NCBI RefSeq assembly: GCF_009674495.1
Contig: NZ_WKJN01000012.1
Location: 99,637 to 163,636 of the forward strand
Direction: 5' to 3'
DNA: 64,000 bases
Origin: Duganella alba
Lineage (GTDB): Bacteria > Pseudomonadota > Gammaproteobacteria > Burkholderiales > Burkholderiaceae_D
The position numbers and the translations under genes are program-made. Of this stretch, positions 17,877 to 27,448 are shown piece after piece. The notes under the pieces were generated by a model that saw only the letters and a program-made list of their open reading frames with translations, was not told the DNA's origin and did not search any database. Every line of letters starts with the position of its first letter. Positions within the stretch are counted from its first letter, which is position 1.

Positions 17877-18199
17877 CCAAACCCCCCTTAATATATACAT
17901 CAAACCAAGAAGAGACAGAATCCGTAAAGACGACCCGCATTCAAATGCGTTGAGGTGGTATTTAGGACAGAACCGGCGATTATACCGTGTTTTGCGCGGT
18001 ACAGACAGCCCAGCTTGCTCGCTTATTGTGCAAAACATTGCAATAACTGCATGCTCGACAGGGCAAATGAGGGCGATTGCGCTAAAATCCAGAGTCCGCG
18101 GTGTGCCTGGACGCTAATGTTCCACGGGATAAGGTGGTTTGTTCTAAAATATCGGGCTACACTGCGCTGGCCTGGCTGTGCCCAAGATAACTGATAACT
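17877..18199. other. 323-bp divergent intergenic region
   Basis: This gap separates the minus-strand oxygenase and the plus-strand xseB operon. I see no open frame or RNA gene with support. Two TAAAAT hexamers (18083-18088 and 18145-18150) on the plus strand are possible -10 boxes for xseB-ispA-dxs, but neither has a good -35 at 16-18 bp. The oxygenase side carries its ribosome site and AT-rich sequence (TTAATATATAC) at 17888-17898. Confidence 0.5.
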
Positions 18200-18463
18200 A
18201 TGTCTAAGAAATTAACTGCCGACGCGACCGCCGCCGCCCTCGCTCCCGCTTCGTTTGAAGAAGCGATGGCGGAACTGGCGCAACTGGTCGCACAGATGGA
18301 GGCGGGTCAACTGCCGCTGGAAGCTTCGGTGGCCGCCTATGCGCGCGGCTCGGAGCTGGTGAAGTTCTGCGCGGCCCAGCTGGAAAAAGTGGAATCCCAG
18401 GTCAAGGTGCTGGAAGGCGAGATGCTCAAGCCTTTCGTGGCCGTTGGCGAGGGCGAACAATGA
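18200..18463 (+). CDS. xseB: Exodeoxyribonuclease VII small subunit
   Basis: The 87-aa protein has the conserved helical core '[36 protein letters not shown]...CAAQL' of XseB. Several XseB chains bind XseA to form the nuclease that degrades single-stranded DNA from both ends. The xseA gene is not in the window. The stop overlaps the ispA ATG (ATGA at 18460-18463), so the two are translationally coupled. The xseB-ispA-dxs order is widespread in proteobacteria. Confidence 0.93.
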   Translation: MSKKLTADATAAALAPASFEEAMAELAQLVAQMEAGQLPLEASVAAYARGSELVKFCAAQLEKVESQVKVLEGEMLKPFVAVGEGEQ

Positions 18464-19350
18464 GCGCCGCCTTCGACGACTGGATGAAAACCGTGCAGGC
18501 CGGATCGGAAAACGATTTATCCGGTTTCCTGCCGTCGTCCGACACCATTCCCGCCAAGCTGCACGAAGCGATGCGCTATGCGCTGCTGGGCGGCGGCAAG
18601 CGCGTGCGCCCGCTGCTGGTGTACGCGGCCGGCGCCCTGTTCGGCGCCGATGCGGCCACGTTGAGCCGCGCGGCGGCGGCGGTGGAAATGATCCACGCCT
18701 ACTCGCTGGTGCACGACGACATGCCGTGCATGGACGACGACGCACTGCGCCGCGGCAAGCCGACGGTGCACGTGGCCTACGACGAAGCGACCGCGCTGCT
18801 GGTCGGCGACGCGCTGCAGTCGCAAGCCTTCCTGGTGCTGGCCGAGACCGCCACCGTGCCGCCGGCGCGCGTGGCGGCGATGCTGCGCCTGCTGGCCCAT
18901 GCCTCCGGCTCGGCCGGCATGTGCGGCGGCCAGGCCATTGATCTCGATAGCGTCGGCGTCAGCCTGACGCTGGAACAGCTGGAGTGCATGCACCAGCTGA
19001 AAACCGGCGCCCTGCTGCGCGCGTCCGTGGTGCTGGGCGCCCTGGCCGGCAAGGAGCTGGACGACACGGAACTGAACGCGCTGAACATCTACGCGCGCGC
19101 CATCGGCCTGGCGTTCCAGGTGGTGGACGATGTGCTTGACGCGACGGCTGATTCGGCCACGCTGGGCAAAACCGCCGGCAAGGACGCCGCCGACAACAAA
19201 CCGACCTACGTATCCATACTAGGTTTGGCGCCGTCGCGCGCACTGGCGGAAAAATTGCGGCTCGACGCGCATGCAGCGCTCGCGCCGTTTGGAGAAAAAG
19301 CTTTGCGATTACGCGAACTCGCGGACCTGATCGTGCAGCGGAAGGCATAA
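18460..19350 (+). CDS. ispA: Farnesyl diphosphate synthase (short-chain polyprenyl synthase)
   Basis: This 296-aa enzyme condenses DMAPP/GPP with IPP to make farnesyl diphosphate for quinones and undecaprenyl carriers. The first Asp-rich motif '[10 protein letters not shown]' is at about 85-94 and the second 'VVDDVLD' near 223, with 'GGGKRVRP' near 45. The protein is full length. It overlaps xseB by 4 bp, and its stop codon is directly followed by the dxs ATG without any gap. Its product also feeds the heme O synthase and UbiA-type steps encoded elsewhere in the window. Confidence 0.93.
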   Translation: MSAAFDDWMKTVQAGSENDLSGFLPSSDTIPAKLHEAMRYALLGGGKRVRPLLVYAAGALFGADAATLSRAAAAVEMIHAYSLVHDDMPCMDDDALRRGKPTVHVAYDEATALLVGDALQSQAFLVLAETATVPPARVAAMLRLLAHASGSAGMCGGQAIDLDSVGVSLTLEQLECMHQLKTGALLRASVVLGALAGKELDDTELNALNIYARAIGLAFQVVDDVLDATADSATLGKTAGKDAADNKPTYVSILGLAPSRALAEKLRLDAHAALAPFGEKALRLRELADLIVQRKA

Positions 19351-21222
19351 ATGAACTTGCTCGAAAAAATAGAATCCCCGGCCGATGTACGCAAACTCTC
19401 GTACAGCCAACTGACGCCGCTGGCGCATGAACTGCGCGCCTACCTGCTCGATTCCGTGTCGAAGACCGGCGGCCACCTGTCGTCCAATCTCGGCACGGTG
19501 GAATTGACGGTGGCGCTGCACTACGTGTTCAACACGCCGCACGACCGCATCGTCTGGGACGTGGGCCACCAGACCTACTCGCACAAGATCCTGACCGGCC
19601 GCCGCGAGCGCATGCACACGCTGCGCCAGCTGAACGGCATCTCGGGCTTCCCGAAACGCGACGAAAGCGAATACGACACCTTCGGCACCGCGCACTCGTC
19701 GACCTCGATTTCGGCGGCGCTGGGCATGGCGCAGGCGGCCAAGATCAAGGGCGAGCATCGCCACGCCATCGCCGTCATCGGCGACGGTTCCATGACCGCC
19801 GGCATGGCGTTCGAGGCGCTGAACAACGCCGGCGTGCAGGACGACGTCAACCTGCTGGTGATCCTGAACGACAACGACATGTCGATCTCGCCGCCCGTCG
19901 GCGCGCTGAACCGCTATCTGGCGCGGCTGATGTCGGGACAGTTCTACGCCGCCGCCAAGAACGTCGGCAAATCGGTGCTGCCTGGCCCGGTGCTGGAGCT
20001 GGCCAAGAAGCTGGAAGAACATGCGAAGGGCATGGTGGTTCCGGCCACGATGTTCGAGGAATTCGGCTTCAACTACATCGGCCCGATCGACGGCCACGAC
20101 CTGGAATCGCTGATCCCGACGCTGCAGAACATCAAGCAGTTGAAAGGCCCGCAGTTCCTGCACGTGGTGACCAAGAAGGGCCAGGGCTACAAGCTGGCCG
20201 AGGCCGAGCCTATCCTTTACCACGGCACCGGCAAGTTCAATCCGGCCGAAGGCATCAAGCCGGCGGTTGCGCCGTCGAAAAAAACCTACACCGAAGTATT
20301 CGGCGACTGGCTGTGCGACATGGCCGCCGCCGACAAGAAGCTGGTCGGCATCACGCCGGCCATGCGCGAAGGTTCGGGCATGGTGCGCTTCGACCAGGAA
20401 TATCCTGACCGTTACTTCGACGTCGGCATCGCCGAGCAGCACTCGGTGACCTTCGGCGCCGGCCTGGCCTGCGAAGGCCTGAAACCGGTGGTGGCGATCT
20501 ACTCGACCTTCCTGCAACGCGGCTACGATCAGCTGATCCACGACGTGGCGCTGCAAAACCTGGACGTGACCTTTGCGCTGGACCGCGCGGGCCTGGTGGG
20601 CGCCGACGGCGCCACCCATGCCGGCAACTACGACATGGCCTACCTGCGCTGCATTCCGAACATGGTGGTGATGGCCGCATCGGACGAAAACGAATGCCGC
20701 CAGATGCTGACCACCGGCTACCACTACAACGGTCCGGCCGCGATACGCTATCCACGCGGCGCCGGCATCGGCGCGGTGATCAAGCCGGAACTGACGTCGA
20801 TTGAAATCGGCAAGGGCGAAATCAAGCGCAGCGGCCAGAAGATCGCCATCCTGGCCTTCGGCTCGATGGTGGCGCCGTCCGTGGCCGCCGGCGAAACGCT
20901 GAACGCCACCGTGGCCAATATGCGCTTCGTCAAGCCGCTGGACGTGGAACTGGTCAAGCAGCTGGCCGCCGATCACGATTACTTCGTGACGGTGGAAGAG
21001 GGCTGCATCATGGGCGGCGCCGGCGCCGCCGTGGCGGAAGCGCTGGCCGCCGCAGGCCTCGCCAAGCCGATGCTGATGCTTGGCCTGCCGGACAAGTTCA
21101 TCGACCATGGCGACCCGGTCAAGCTGCTGGCCAGCGTTGGCCTGGATGCCGCCGGCATCACCGCGTCGATCAAGCAGCGTTACCTGAGCGACGAACCGCG
21201 CCTGGTCGTCAATAACGGCTGA
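19351..21222 (+). CDS. dxs: 1-deoxy-D-xylulose-5-phosphate synthase
   Basis: The 623-aa thiamine-diphosphate enzyme joins pyruvate and glyceraldehyde 3-phosphate in the first step of the MEP isoprenoid pathway. Visible are the ThDP/Mg motif '[16 protein letters not shown]' near 144, '[12 protein letters not shown]' with the catalytic Glu near 362, and the transketolase-type C-terminal domain. The start directly abuts the ispA stop. The 3' end overlaps the convergent SGNH hydrolase gene by 14 bp. Confidence 0.96.
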   Translation: MNLLEKIESPADVRKLSYSQLTPLAHELRAYLLDSVSKTGGHLSSNLGTVELTVALHYVFNTPHDRIVWDVGHQTYSHKILTGRRERMHTLRQLNGISGFPKRDESEYDTFGTAHSSTSISAALGMAQAAKIKGEHRHAIAVIGDGSMTAGMAFEALNNAGVQDDVNLLVILNDNDMSISPPVGALNRYLARLMSGQFYAAAKNVGKSVLPGPVLELAKKLEEHAKGMVVPATMFEEFGFNYIGPIDGHDLESLIPTLQNIKQLKGPQFLHVVTKKGQGYKLAEAEPILYHGTGKFNPAEGIKPAVAPSKKTYTEVFGDWLCDMAAADKKLVGITPAMREGSGMVRFDQEYPDRYFDVGIAEQHSVTFGAGLACEGLKPVVAIYSTFLQRGYDQLIHDVALQNLDVTFALDRAGLVGADGATHAGNYDMAYLRCIPNMVVMAASDENECRQMLTTGYHYNGPAAIRYPRGAGIGAVIKPELTSIEIGKGEIKRSGQKIAILAFGSMVAPSVAAGETLNATVANMRFVKPLDVELVKQLAADHDYFVTVEEGCIMGGAGAAVAEALAAAGLAKPMLMLGLPDKFIDHGDPVKLLASVGLDAAGITASIKQRYLSDEPRLVVNNG

Positions 21223-22471
21223 TCACCTCCGCCACGGCGGCGGCCATCGCTTCGTATCCGGCGTCGCCCGGATGCAGGTGGTCGCCGCTGTCGTAACGCG
21301 GCAGCATGCGCGACGGGTGGTCCGGGTCGCGCAGCAGCGCATCCATATCGGCCACCGCGTCGAATTCCTGACTCTCCCTGATCCATCGATTGACCTGCCG
21401 GCGTAGTGCGTCCTTGGCGGGCGTGTAATAGCCTTCGATGGCCGTGCCTTCGAACGGCGGCAGCGTGGCGCCGATGATGCGCACCTTGCGCGCGTGCGCC
21501 TGCGCGATCAGCTGGCGGTAGACGGCGATGATGCGCTCCGCCGTCATCGGCGCTTCCTGCGGCGCGAACACGCTTTGCGGCCAGCCGATATCGTTAATCC
21601 CCATCAGCACCACTGCCGTTTGCACGCCGGGCTGCGCCAGCACGTCCTGCTCGAAGCGCGCGGCGGCGTTGACGCCCATGCGGTCGCCCAGCAGCCGCGC
21701 GCCCGAGATGCCGGCGTTGACGACGCCGACTCCGACGTCAACGCTAGGGCCAGGGCCAGGGCCAGGGCCAGGGCCAGGGCCAGGGCCAGCGCCTGCGTCG
21801 ACACCAATGCTGAGGCGCGCGGCCAGATAATCCGGCCAGCGCCGGTCGCGGTCCGGCGTCGAGCCATTGCCGTCCGTGATCGAGTCGCCAAACGCCGCCA
21901 CAGCCTGGGTTGGCTCCGCCGCATCCACCCAGATCCCGCTCAACAGCGCACGCCCATGCAGCGCTTGCGCCGTCTGCCACGTCACCGCGCCGGCCTGATT
22001 GCCTTCCACGATGGCGCCGGTCTGCTGCGCGCCCCAGTGAAAAGTCGCCAACGCTGTGCGCTCCGGCAGATACACGCTGACAGCCAGCTTCTCCAGCGCC
22101 GCCACCGGCATCTCCAAAGCGTCGCTCACCAAGGGCGCACCGGACGGAATGGCGACGCCACGCTGTCCGCCAAAAGTCAGCAAGCGTCCGGCCTCGCCGT
22201 CGCGCGCCAGCCGTGCCTCGCCGATCACCAGCGGCTGCGTGCTGTAGCGGTTCGACAGCACCACCCGCACACGCCGCCCGCCAACGCTGATGCGCGCCGT
22301 TTCGCGCACGGTTTGCCGCTCCAGCGCAGCGGGAACGCCCGTCGGCAGCGCAAATTCCTGTTCGCCCCATGCCGCATGCGGGCTGGCCTGCCAGGTCGCG
22401 ACCCAGTTATCCGCCGCAAGCAGTGGCCCGGCAATGACTGCGCATAGCGCGCCAGCGATAAATCTCTTCAT
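21209..22471 (-). CDS. Exported SGNH/GDSL-family hydrolase
   Basis: The 420-aa protein has a signal peptide ('[20 protein letters not shown]', cleavage near residue 19). An N-terminal beta-rich accessory domain of about 180 residues is followed by an SGNH hydrolase domain. Catalytic blocks are 'AFGDSITDG' (Ser near 214), the Gly/Asn blocks around '[10 protein letters not shown]' and 'MGINDIG', and '[10 protein letters not shown]' with Asp/His near 400. It is probably a secreted esterase of the rhamnogalacturonan-acetylesterase-like type; substrate unknown. ATG 22471 with AGGAGAG upstream is chosen over a 26-codon extension. A Gly-Pro repeat from a DNA tandem repeat lies near residue 240. Confidence 0.87.
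   Translation of the reverse strand: MKRFIAGALCAVIAGPLLAADNWVATWQASPHAAWGEQEFALPTGVPAALERQTVRETARISVGGRRVRVVLSNRYSTQPLVIGEARLARDGEAGRLLTFGGQRGVAIPSGAPLVSDALEMPVAALEKLAVSVYLPERTALATFHWGAQQTGAIVEGNQAGAVTWQTAQALHGRALLSGIWVDAAEPTQAVAAFGDSITDGNGSTPDRDRRWPDYLAARLSIGVDAGAGPGPGPGPGPGPGPSVDVGVGVVNAGISGARLLGDRMGVNAAARFEQDVLAQPGVQTAVVLMGINDIGWPQSVFAPQEAPMTAERIIAVYRQLIAQAHARKVRIIGATLPPFEGTAIEGYYTPAKDALRRQVNRWIRESQEFDAVADMDALLRDPDHPSRMLPRYDSGDHLHPGDAGYEAMAAAVAEVISRY
21746..21787. repeat. Seven perfect copies of a 6-bp tandem repeat (AGGGCC) within the SGNH hydrolase
   Basis: AGGGCC is repeated seven times without error, followed by one degenerate unit (AGCGCC). On the coding strand it encodes Gly-Pro seven times. 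It falls between the catalytic Ser block and the Gly block of the hydrolase. The 6-bp unit keeps the frame, so slippage would change loop length, not abolish the gene. Confidence 0.9.
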
Positions 22472-22545
22472 GATTGCTCTCCTGTCGAAAAGCTCACGAT
22501 AGGTCATTCCAATTGAGCGCAGAAGACGTATAAATTGACTATACT

Positions 22546-22564
22546 TCATTCAATTATGGAATGA
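22546..22564. promoter_or_regulatory. LysR-type dyad between SGNH hydrolase and LysR regulator
   Basis: Perfect 6-bp arms TCATTC (22546-22551) and GAATGA (22559-22564) are separated by 7 bp, and the site contains the T-N11-A pattern of LysR-family binding sites. It ends just before the regulator's ATG at 22571 and overlaps its ribosome site (GAGG at 22563-22566), fitting negative autoregulation. It lies 75 bp from the divergent hydrolase start, so it could control both. Confidence 0.5.
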
Positions 22565-22570
22565 GGTCGC

Positions 22571-23476
22571 ATGGACACTATCCGATCGCTACGCTGTTTT
22601 GTCCGCGCCGTGGAACTGGGCAGCCTGTCCGCCGTCGCGCGCGAAGAGGGAACGACGCAGCCGACCATCAGCAAACTGATGGCGGGCCTGGAACGCGACC
22701 TCGGCGTGCGCTTGCTGGAGCGCAGCACCACCAGCCTGCAGCCGACGCCGCAGGGACGCCGCTTCTACCAGCGCGCGCTGGCCGTGCTGGCCGAGTACCA
22801 GGATGCCGTGGCCGAGGCGCGCGGCCAGACCGAAACGCCGGCCGGCCTGATACGCCTGAACGCGCCGGCCGCCTTCGGCCAGTTCCGCCTGAATGGTTTG
22901 CTGGCACCGTTCCTGGCGCAATATCCGCAGGTGGACATCGAACTGATACTCGACGACCGCATGGTCGATCTGGTCAAGGAAGGCGTGGACATCGCCGTCC
23001 GCCAGGGACGCCAGCTGCCGCCGGACGCCATCGCCAGGCTGGCCGGCACCTCGCCGCGCCAATTGGTGGCCGCGCCGTCCTACCTGAAAGCGCGCGGCAA
23101 ACCGAAGCAGCCGCAGGATCTGGCGCGGCACGACTACATCCGCTTCGCCTGGCTGGTCGATGCCGATCTGCTCACATTGCACAATGGTGAACGCACCGAA
23201 ACCGTCCAGACGCGTGGCCGCTACCGCGTCAACCATGCGCTGGCGATCCGCGAGAGTCTGGCGGCCGGCGGCGGTATCGGCCTGTGTCCCCTGTGGCTGG
23301 TGCAGGATCTGCTCAATGACGGCGCCTTGGTGCGCGTGCTGCCCGCGTGGCATGGACAACCGCAGCCGCTGCATCTGCTGTCGCCATCGCGCCGCTACCA
23401 GCCGTTGCGCGCACGCCTGCTGCTGGATTATCTGGCGGCGCAGATCGCACTGCTACCTGGATACAACGCTTCCTGA
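22571..23476 (+). CDS. LysR-family transcriptional regulator
   Basis: The 301-aa regulator has an N-terminal winged helix-turn-helix ('LRCFVRAVELGSLSAVAREEGTTQPTISKLMAGLE') and a substrate-binding domain resembling the CrgA/DsdC-like subgroup ('LIRLNAPAAFGQFRLNGLLAPFLAQYPQVDIEL'). It is divergently oriented to the SGNH hydrolase gene, which is therefore its most likely target by the usual LysR arrangement. The effector is unknown. A dyad in the shared promoter region overlaps its own translation start. Confidence 0.92.
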   Translation: MDTIRSLRCFVRAVELGSLSAVAREEGTTQPTISKLMAGLERDLGVRLLERSTTSLQPTPQGRRFYQRALAVLAEYQDAVAEARGQTETPAGLIRLNAPAAFGQFRLNGLLAPFLAQYPQVDIELILDDRMVDLVKEGVDIAVRQGRQLPPDAIARLAGTSPRQLVAAPSYLKARGKPKQPQDLARHDYIRFAWLVDADLLTLHNGERTETVQTRGRYRVNHALAIRESLAAGGGIGLCPLWLVQDLLNDGALVRVLPAWHGQPQPLHLLSPSRRYQPLRARLLLDYLAAQIALLPGYNAS

Positions 23477-23510
23477 AATTTTCTTGCCTATGGCGCAGGC
23501 TGTCCTATAT

Positions 23511-23531
23511 TGATATAAACAGTTTATATCA
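23511..23531. promoter_or_regulatory. Perfect 21-bp palindrome upstream of the M48 peptidase
   Basis: TGATATAAAC (23511-23520) and GTTTATATCA (23522-23531) form perfect 10-bp arms around a single central A. The palindrome ends 9 bp before the peptidase ATG at 23541 and touches its ribosome site AGGGA. It is AT-rich in a GC-rich genome and looks like a repressor operator. The regulator is not identified; the motif is not the LexA or standard FNR consensus. Confidence 0.6.
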
Positions 23532-23540
23532 GGGACTGGC

Positions 23541-24284
23541 ATGAAGCTGATTACCGCAGGCTTGATGTTGTTGGCGATAGCGCTGCCGGCCGCCTCGCAG
23601 GTGCCGGAATCCGGCCGTGTGCAGGAACTGGTCTTCAGCGCCGCCGAAGTCGATGCGAGCATGGAGGAGCGCTACATCGACCGTACAGTGGATCTGGCCG
23701 CCGACGGCAAACTCGATGAGGACCGCGCGCTGCTGGCGCGCCTGCGCTACATCAGCGCCGAGTTGATACGTGTGGCTATCGAATTGAAACCAGAGGCCGC
23801 GCAGTGGCAATGGGAAGTACACACCACCAGCGATGTCGACGTGGATGCCCTGTGTCTGGCCGGCGGCAAGATTCTGGTCGGCAGCGCCTTCGTGCACAGG
23901 CTGGCGCTGACCGATGGCGAACTGGCGACGCTGCTGGCGCACGAAGTGGCGCATGCGGTGGCCGAGCATCACCGCGAAACCTTCTCCGAGGCGATGCTGC
24001 TGAACCGCTTTCCGGCCGTGCCGCTGGAAGTGGTGATGGCGCGGCTGGACAGCGACCTGTCGCTGCAAATCCGCCTGTCGAAACTATCCAGCCTGCAGGA
24101 ATCCGAGGCCGATCATCTCGGTATGGTGCTGGCCCACCGCGCCGGCTGGGCGGCGGACGACATGGTCAGCTTCTACCGCAAGCTGGCCGATGGCGAGCAG
24201 ACGGCGCTGCTCTCCGGCGCCTATCCCGCCAACGCTTCGCGCCTCAGCATGGCGCAGGGGATGGCGCGGCTGTTCGGCGATTAG
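23541..24284 (+). CDS. Exported M48-family metallopeptidase
   Basis: The 247-aa protein has an N-terminal signal peptide ('LLAIALPAASQ', cleavage near 19-20). The zinc motif His-Glu-Val-Ala-His is at about 134-138, and the third ligand is the first Glu of 'ESEADHLGM' near 189. This is the layout of the BepA/LoiP-like periplasmic M48 peptidases that act in outer-membrane protein quality control, though no TPR domain follows here. No transmembrane anchor or lipobox is visible. The gene ends with a 4-bp convergent overlap with the cobalamin adenosyltransferase gene. Confidence 0.85.
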   Translation: MKLITAGLMLLAIALPAASQVPESGRVQELVFSAAEVDASMEERYIDRTVDLAADGKLDEDRALLARLRYISAELIRVAIELKPEAAQWQWEVHTTSDVDVDALCLAGGKILVGSAFVHRLALTDGELATLLAHEVAHAVAEHHRETFSEAMLLNRFPAVPLEVVMARLDSDLSLQIRLSKLSSLQESEADHLGMVLAHRAGWAADDMVSFYRKLADGEQTALLSGAYPANASRLSMAQGMARLFGD

Positions 24285-24835
24285 CCGCGTTTGCGTTCGT
24301 GCTGCCACAGCACGTCGCTGCCGCCGGCGTAGCGGTTCAACACGCGCGACAGCACAAACAGCAGGTCCGACAGGCGGTTCACGTACTGGCGCGGATGTTC
24401 GTGGATGGTCTCCGCCTTGCCCAGCGTGACAATGGCGCGTTCAGCGCGACGGCAGACGGTGCGGCACACATGCGCCTGCGACGCGGCGCGCGAGCCGGCC
24501 GGCAGGATGAATTCCGTCAGCGGCGGCAGCGTGGCGTTGTACTTGGCCAGCAGCGTATCCAGCCGCTCGACGTGCGCTTCCTTGATCATCTGATAGCCGG
24601 GAATGCACAACTCGCCGCCCAGGTCGAACAGATCGTGCTGGATCGTGACCAGCTCGTCGCGCAGATCGGCCGGCATCTCCTCGCACAGCAGCAGGCCCAG
24701 ATGCGAATTCAATTCGTCCACTTCGCCGATGGCGGTGATGCGCACGCTATCCTTGTCCGTGCGGCTGCCGTCGCCCAGACCGGTCGTGCCGCCGTCACCG
24801 GTACGCGTAGCAATTTTAGAGAGTCGGTTGCCCAT
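24281..24835 (-). CDS. Cob(I)alamin adenosyltransferase, PduO type
   Basis: The 184-aa enzyme transfers the adenosyl group of ATP to reduced cobalamin to make adenosylcobalamin. The N-terminal ATP-binding segment 'TRTGDGGTTGLGDGSR', the central 'RTVCRRAERAI' and the cobalamin-side motif 'YVNRLSDLLFVLSR' are all present, as in PduO/MMAB trimers. ATG 24835 is chosen; an in-frame extension of 14 codons has no support. The 82-bp upstream gap is too short for, and shows no sign of, a cobalamin riboswitch. No B12-dependent enzyme is adjacent. Confidence 0.9.
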   Translation of the reverse strand: MGNRLSKIATRTGDGGTTGLGDGSRTDKDSVRITAIGEVDELNSHLGLLLCEEMPADLRDELVTIQHDLFDLGGELCIPGYQMIKEAHVERLDTLLAKYNATLPPLTEFILPAGSRAASQAHVCRTVCRRAERAIVTLGKAETIHEHPRQYVNRLSDLLFVLSRVLNRYAGGSDVLWQHERKRG

Positions 24836-24917
24836 AATATTCAGTCCTTGATGGCGATGCACCGAAGAATACAACAAATGGGCTTACAATCGTGGCTCCA
24901 TCTGTGTTTTCAGGTGC

Positions 24918-26402
24918 ATGACCATGAACACTGTTTCCGATCTTGTCTCCCGGCGTGCGCAGGTTGCTGCGGCGTTGCAGCATGTGCTGCCGCAGCGCGC
25001 TGTGCTGTCGGCTCCGGAGGATACGCGTCCTTATGAATGCGATGGTCTGGCGGCATATCGGCAGCTGCCGATGATCGTCGTGCTGCCCGATACCGAGGCG
25101 CAGATTGTTGCGGTGCTCAAGGTGTGCCGCGACCTGAACGTGCCCATCGTGCCGCGTGGCGCGGGCACCGGTTTGTCCGGCGGTGCGATGCCGATTGCCG
25201 ACGGCGTGGTGCTGTCGACCGCGCGCCTGAACCGCATCGTGCGCATGGACGCTTATTCGCGGACGGCGGTGGTGCAGCCGGGCGTGCGTAACCTGGCGAT
25301 CTCGGAAGCGGCGGCGCAGCATGGCTTGTACTACGCTCCCGATCCGTCGTCGCAGATCGCCTGCACCATCGGCGGCAATGTGGCGGAAAATTCCGGTGGC
25401 GTGCATTGCCTGAAGTACGGCCTGACCGTGCACAACGTGCTGCGCGTGCGCGTGGTGACCATCGACGGCGACGTGGTGGAATTGGGCAGCGAGGCGCTCG
25501 ATGCGCCGGGACTGGACCTGCTGTCGGTGTTTATCGGCTCCGAGGGCATGCTGGGCATCGTCACCGAAGTGACGGTCAAGCTGGTGCCCAAGCCGGCCAC
25601 CGCGCGCGTGATCATGGCGTCGTTCGATGAAGTGGTGAAGGGCTGCCATGCGGTGGAGGCGCTGATCGCGGCGGGCATCATTCCCGCTGGCCTGGAGATG
25701 ATGGACCAGACGTCTTCGCGCATGGTGGAGCCGTTCGTCAAGGCCGGCTACGACACCGATGCTGCCGCCATCCTGCTGTGCGAAGCCGACGGCACCATCG
25801 AGGAAGTGGAAGAGGAAATCGCCCGCATGTCGGCGGTGCTGAACCAGGCCGGCGCCAGCGCGATCGCGGTCTCGCAGTCGGAGGCGGAGCGGCTGAAGTT
25901 CTGGTCCGGCCGCAAAAACGCCTTTCCCGCCGCCGGCCGCATCTCGCCGGATTACTACTGCATGGACGGCACCATTCCACGCAAGCGGCTGGGCGAGGTG
26001 CTGGCGGGGATCGCTGCGATGGAGATCAAGTACGGCCTGCGCTGCGCGAACGTATTCCACGCGGGCGACGGCAATCTGCATCCGCTGATCCTGTTCAACG
26101 CGAATATTCCGGACGAGTTCCAGCGCGCCGAAGCCTTCGGCGCCGAGATCCTGGCGCTGTGCGTGGAGGTCGGCGGCACCATCACCGGCGAACATGGCGT
26201 GGGCATCGAGAAGATCGATTCGATGTGCGTGCAGTTTGCGCCGGCGGAGCTGGAGGCGTTCTTCTCCGTCAAGCGCAGCTTCGACCCGCATGGCCTGCTC
26301 AATCCCGACAAGGCGATCCCCACGCTGCACCGCTGCGCCGAATTCGGCAAGATGCGCGTCAGCGGTGGCGTGCTGCCGTTCGCCCACCTCCCGCGATTCT
26401 GA
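24918..26402 (+). CDS. glcD: Glycolate oxidase subunit GlcD (FAD-linked)
   Basis: The 494-aa flavoprotein is the catalytic subunit of glycolate dehydrogenase, which oxidises glycolate to glyoxylate and passes electrons on through GlcE and GlcF. It has a PCMH-type FAD domain ('VPRGAGTGLSGGAMP' near 80-95, 'GGNVAENSGGVHCLKYG' near 152) and a C-terminal FAD-oxidase domain ('VFHAGDGNLHP', 'GEHGVGIEK'). ATG 24924 is an equally possible start because AGGTG is better spaced for it. It is first of the glcDEF operon. Confidence 0.94.
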   Translation: MTMNTVSDLVSRRAQVAAALQHVLPQRAVLSAPEDTRPYECDGLAAYRQLPMIVVLPDTEAQIVAVLKVCRDLNVPIVPRGAGTGLSGGAMPIADGVVLSTARLNRIVRMDAYSRTAVVQPGVRNLAISEAAAQHGLYYAPDPSSQIACTIGGNVAENSGGVHCLKYGLTVHNVLRVRVVTIDGDVVELGSEALDAPGLDLLSVFIGSEGMLGIVTEVTVKLVPKPATARVIMASFDEVVKGCHAVEALIAAGIIPAGLEMMDQTSSRMVEPFVKAGYDTDAAAILLCEADGTIEEVEEEIARMSAVLNQAGASAIAVSQSEAERLKFWSGRKNAFPAAGRISPDYYCMDGTIPRKRLGEVLAGIAAMEIKYGLRCANVFHAGDGNLHPLILFNANIPDEFQRAEAFGAEILALCVEVGGTITGEHGVGIEKIDSMCVQFAPAELEAFFSVKRSFDPHGLLNPDKAIPTLHRCAEFGKMRVSGGVLPFAHLPRF

Positions 26403-26404
26403 TC

Positions 26405-27445
26405 ATGACTGTCTACGACGATTTCGCCGCCCGTATCCGCACCGCGAAGGCGCCGCTGCGCCTGCGTGGCGGCGGCACCAAGGACTGGTACGGCCAGGCG
26501 CTGGCGGGCGAGGTGCTGGACACGCGCATCAACAGCGGCATCATTTCCTACGAGCCGACGGAACTGGTGATTACCGCGCGCTGCGGCACGCCGCTGGCGG
26601 AGATTGAAGCGCTGCTGGCGCAGCACAATCAGATGCTGGCGTTCGAGCCGCCGCGCTTCGGTCCCGAATCGACCATTGGCGGCGTGGTGGCCAGTGCGCT
26701 GTCCGGCCCGCGCCGCGCCAGCGCCGGAGCGGTGCGCGACTTCGTGCTCGGCGTGGTGCTGATGGATGGACGCGGCGAGGTGTTGCGCTTCGGCGGGCAG
26801 GTGATGAAGAACGTCGCCGGCTATGACGTCTCGCGCCTGCTGGCAGGCTCACTGGGTACGCTGGGCCTGATACTGGAAGTGTCTTTGAAGGTGCTGCCGG
26901 TGCCGCTGCGCGAAGCGAGCCTGCGCTTTAACATGAACGAGATCGATGCGCTGGCGCGCCTGAACGAATGGGCCGGCCAGCCGTTGCCGATATCGGCCAG
27001 CTGCTGGCATCAGGATGTGTTGACCTTGCGCCTGTCCGGCGCGGATGCGGCGGTGGAGGCGGCACAGCGCAAGCTGGGCGGGCAGGCGCTGGATGGCGCC
27101 GAGGCTTACTGGGCCTCGCTGCGCGATCAGACGCACGCGTATTTCAGCGGCGGTACGTTGTGGCGCATGTCGGTGCCGTCGCATGCCAGCGCGATCATCC
27201 TGCGTGGCGAACAGCTGATCGAGTGGGGCGGTGCGCAGCGCTGGCTCAAGGTGGATGATGCTGCCGACGCCGACAGCATACGCCGCACCGTTGCGGCGTC
27301 AGGCGGGCATGCGACGCTGTTCCGCGGCGGTGATAAAGCCGCTGGCGTGTTCCATCCGCTGGCGCCGGCGGTGGCGAAAATCCATGAGCGCCTGAAGCAG
27401 TCCTTTGATCCTGCCGGCATCTTCAACCCTGGGCGCATGTACTGA
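26405..27445 (+). CDS. glcE: Glycolate oxidase subunit GlcE (FAD-binding)
   Basis: The 346-aa second flavin-binding subunit of glycolate dehydrogenase has a PCMH-type FAD domain ('LRLRGGGTKDWYG', 'FGPESTIGGVVASALSGP', 'VMKNVAGYDVSRLLAGSLGTLGLI'). It begins 2 bp after the glcD stop. The same frame is open far upstream through glcD, but ATG 26405 is the only start consistent with the family's length. Confidence 0.93.
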   Translation: MTVYDDFAARIRTAKAPLRLRGGGTKDWYGQALAGEVLDTRINSGIISYEPTELVITARCGTPLAEIEALLAQHNQMLAFEPPRFGPESTIGGVVASALSGPRRASAGAVRDFVLGVVLMDGRGEVLRFGGQVMKNVAGYDVSRLLAGSLGTLGLILEVSLKVLPVPLREASLRFNMNEIDALARLNEWAGQPLPISASCWHQDVLTLRLSGADAAVEAAQRKLGGQALDGAEAYWASLRDQTHAYFSGGTLWRMSVPSHASAIILRGEQLIEWGGAQRWLKVDDAADADSIRRTVAASGGHATLFRGGDKAAGVFHPLAPAVAKIHERLKQSFDPAGIFNPGRMY

Positions 27446-27448
27446 ACT

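Noticed and set aside
17877..18038. A 54-codon N-terminal extension of the Rieske oxygenase
   Set aside because: The extension has no oxygenase similarity and lies in promoter-like DNA; a strong AAGGGGGG ribosome site supports the start at 17876.
19309..21108. A 599-codon minus-strand frame opposite dxs
   Set aside because: dxs is full length with all motifs; the antisense frame reflects codon bias in GC-rich DNA.
24836..24917. Cobalamin riboswitch upstream of the PduO-type adenosyltransferase
   Set aside because: The gap is 82 bp, shared with the divergent glcD promoter, and shows no B12-box-like conserved core.
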